In this document: piece by piece, positions 51,273 to 55,000 of the stretch
Numbering within the stretch: the stretch's first letter is position 1
Layout of the letters: the number at the start of each line of letters is the position of its first letter
Assembly (NCBI GenBank): GCA_002005505.1
Contig: KV908499.1
Coordinates: 153,337-208,336, forward strand
Direction of reading: 5' to 3'
Source of the DNA: Botryococcus braunii
Taxonomy: Eukaryota > Chlorophyta > Trebouxiophyceae
Length of the DNA: 55,000 nt
The notes under the pieces: model-generated
Told to the model about the DNA's origin: nothing
The model's input: only the letters and a program-made list of their open reading frames with translations
The model's database searches: none
Program-made: the position numbers and the translations under genes

Positions 51273-51277
51273 GTCAC

Positions 51278-51883
51278 GGGCTCCCGCCATTGCCTCCCAA
51301 GGGCACGACTCCTAGGGTCCACCCTTAGGGTCCCGTCGACCGGTTGGCCCTCCTTGGAGGGGTCTCTCTGTATGGCCATATGGACTTTGGATAGGCTAGG
51401 GTAAGGCTGCCTTACCCGGTAGGGTTGACCATGGGTCCCTTACCTGGATAGATTTTTGTGCACATTAGGTGTATGGCCTTTTCACTTCACTACCACACCT
51501 GATCAATATGGTGCAATACTGGCGTAATACTGGACTATATGTGGAAATTGGACTCCCCTTGGACTCTGGACTTTTGGACATCTGGACTTTTACCTCTGCC
51601 CTTGTGTCTCATTTTGGCTGTTCATCATGTGGACTTTCGTTTTTCTTTCAGTGTTTTGTCTTTTGTTCTGTTAGTCATGCCTGATCCTTGTTCTTATTGC
51701 ATTATGGTGGGGACCCCGATACGCAGCATTCGGCTGGGGTCTGGCAACACGGGAGGCGGGTTGCCCGTAGGTCTAAGTCTGAGTCTCCGCATGTTGGAAG
51801 GTCTTGTTCCTTTGTTTGTCTTGTCTGTTTGTTGTTGCGCTCTGCCTTCTGCGCGGGGACGCACAGGAATAAGGGGGGGAGTA
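51278..51883 (+). other. Element G 3' untranslated region
   Basis: Non-coding sequence that leads to the polypurine tract AAGGGGGGGAGTA (51871-51883) directly before the G 3' LTR. No gene recognised. Confidence 0.7.
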
Positions 51884-52373
51884 TGTAGTGAGGTGCCGCG
51901 TCGGCGCGACGCGTCTCACGTCCCCTACGCGTAGGATGTGCGCGTAAGCATAATGTTCGTAATGGTGTGCGCGTAGTTCATGTTTCTTCGTGCCCTTTGG
52001 GATACGAGTAGATCTCGTTGTCCTTGTGTGTAGGAAAATGACTGTAATATCCTAGTGGGTCTCCTCTTGTCATCCATATCGTTATGCTCGCGAGAGCATG
52101 TCGTAGAGGGACGACGTAGCCGGATCCGCGCATAGGTGGACTAGGAACTCGGGTGGTTATCATTGTCTTTGGGTTTGCTGCTACGAGTGAGACATCTAGC
52201 ATTCTCTACATTGTTCATTATATATTGTTCTTTGGAGACTCGGACGACCTGCGTGAGGAGGGCTGCGAACTTGTAACGGATTGGAACTTCGATTCCTACC
52301 TTCGGTGTCACCCTTGCCTGAAACCCTTGCTTAGCTTGTTATAAATCTTAGTTACACGTCTCACTTCGTTAAA
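51884..52373 (+). repeat. G 3' LTR (490 bp)
   Basis: Matches the 5' LTR with two noticed differences; followed by the TSD tagag. Confidence 0.93.
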
Positions 52374-52378
52374 TAGAG

Positions 52379-52583
52379 GGAAGCAGTGGGTACAGGTAAC
52401 AAAACACAGAAACAAGCGGGCAGATGCAGAAAACGACAGCAGAAAAGACGGAATACCGGTTGGGGCAGTGCAGGATACTGGAAGACGGATGGAATTTCGG
52501 GTTGTAAAAGGAACACAACCCCGGTACACAGGAGAGTGCGAAACTGAAATACGGAGAAAACCAACAGACGACAACATGCACGG
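52379..52583. other. Flanking DNA right of element G
   Basis: Purine-rich sequence outside the nested element. No gene or repeat recognised. Confidence 0.4.
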
Positions 52584-52945
52584 TAGATCCTATCGGCACA
52601 CCTGGTGTCCCAGGCAGCCCTGCAGGCTTATCCATATCCTCAACGGCAGGCAAACCTGAAAGAAAGAAAAGCTCGAGAAACAGCACGAGAAGAAGTGGAC
52701 ATAAAATTCATCGCAACACGAGATCTTGAAGAACAGGCGACCACAGAGCGGTCGAGGCCAAGGCACACAAGGTGTACCAAACAGCCCTGCAGGCTTATCC
52801 ATATCCCGAGCGGCAGGCAAACCTGAAAGAAAGGAAACATCGACAAACAGCATGAGAAGATCCGGACATAGAATTCATCGGAACACGAGATCTTGAAGAA
52901 CAGGCGACAACAGAACGGGAGAGGCCCAAGCACACCTGAGGGCGG
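52584..52945. repeat. 167-bp tandem repeat, about 2.2 copies
   Basis: Units start at about 52584 and 52751, with a partial third at about 52918. Shared landmarks are CAGCCCTGCAGGCTTATCC, GGCAGGCAAACCTGAAAG and ACGAGATCTTGAAGAACAGG, at a constant offset of 167. Copies are diverged. Confidence 0.75.
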
Positions 52946-54712
<1,767 letters not shown>

Positions 54713-54714
<2 letters not shown>

Positions 54715-55000
54715 GTTGATCCTGCCGTGACGACTTGCACTGCACTTGATTAATAACATGGCAACAGGCAACTCGAGTGAAACAACCGGCCAGAAAGTGC
54801 AATACTTCCACGCACCGAAAGCACCCGCCAAGATCAATGTATGACCAAAACTGGCGTCCCACACACAAAAAGGGCCGCTTGACAATCCAACGGTAAAAAT
54901 CCGATCACCACAACATGAGTGAGTCAGCGACACCTCACCCACAAAGCCCCAATTTTGCGCATAAGCACACTGGCAGACGCATGAATGGGGTCCACCTGCA
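54713..55000. other. Right end of window, no features recognised
   Basis: Unique-looking sequence without coding frame or repeat. Confidence 0.4.

Larger units (their letters stand above)
17094..52373 (+). mobile_element. Ty3/gypsy element G, expanded by nested insertions
   Basis: Two 490-bp LTRs and the TSD tagag (17089-17093, 52374-52378) bound one original insertion. G's own pieces in order are LTR, PBS, gag (17663-18783), protease/RT start (36105-37155), RT-RNase H-integrase start (43015 to about 44937), 3' region (44938-45110, 51278-51883) and LTR. Elements D (with C2 and C3 inside), E and the T2/H composite account for the rest. I noticed two base differences between the LTRs, so even this outer element is fairly young. 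Confidence 0.9.

Overview
This is eukaryotic, repeat-dense nuclear DNA. It has no bacterial-style operons, rRNA, functional tRNA genes or CRISPR, and no host protein-coding gene I can defend. Almost everything from 1 to 52,378 is LTR retrotransposon: chromodomain Ty3/gypsy elements (chromoviruses), one Ty1/copia family present three times, and two families of very small non-coding LTR elements (TRIM-like). Chromoviruses plus TRIMs in a large repetitive genome fit a plant-lineage organism. A streptophyte alga such as Chara is my best guess at low confidence, because no host gene is available to test it.

Layout. 1-15,734 is the 3' part of a gypsy element (A) with its 3' LTR at 15,406-15,734. 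It is interrupted by an almost intact copia element (C1, 1,469-8,479, target-site duplication cctac) and by an apparently intact gypsy element (B, 8,864-15,183, TSD ttgat, identical LTRs). 15,751-16,802 is a tandem TRIM array (T1: LTR-internal-LTR-internal-LTR). 17,094-52,373 is one old insertion site: gypsy element G with both 490-bp LTRs and TSD tagag, blown up to about 35 kb by later insertions. In G's gag sits gypsy D (18,789 onward). In D's chromodomain sits copia C2 in reverse (22,098-35,465, TSD gttta). In C2's 5' LTR sits copia C3 (28,540-35,219, TSD aagac). In G's reverse transcriptase sits gypsy E (37,156-43,014, TSD gttag). Downstream of G's broken integrase sits a composite of a second TRIM (T2) and a reverse-strand gypsy element H (45,111-51,272, TSD gtcac). 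After 52,378 comes apparently non-element DNA with a short 167-bp tandem repeat and a long CT/CA microsatellite.

How the parts work together. B, D and E are one gypsy family: B keeps a full gag and pol, while D and E share one gag deletion and were probably copied in trans. H lacks the reverse transcriptase core in frame but has identical LTRs, so it was probably also copied in trans. T1 shares LTR ends and polypurine tract style with element A, and T2 shares them with H, so each TRIM appears paired with a protein-coding partner. All gypsy and TRIM elements use one primer site (TGGTATCGGCGA). Copia instead uses a site complementary to the anticodon arm of initiator tRNA-Met (half-tRNA priming).

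Most unusual points: (1) the LTRs of both TRIMs end in a tRNA-like segment with A-box and B-box motifs; (2) the T2/H composite is bounded by two U3-type LTR ends and a single TSD, and contains a palindrome with arms of about 420 bp; (3) in five families a hairpin begins inside the primer binding site; (4) three consecutive hairpins with one conserved loop and different stems follow the pol stop in the B family.
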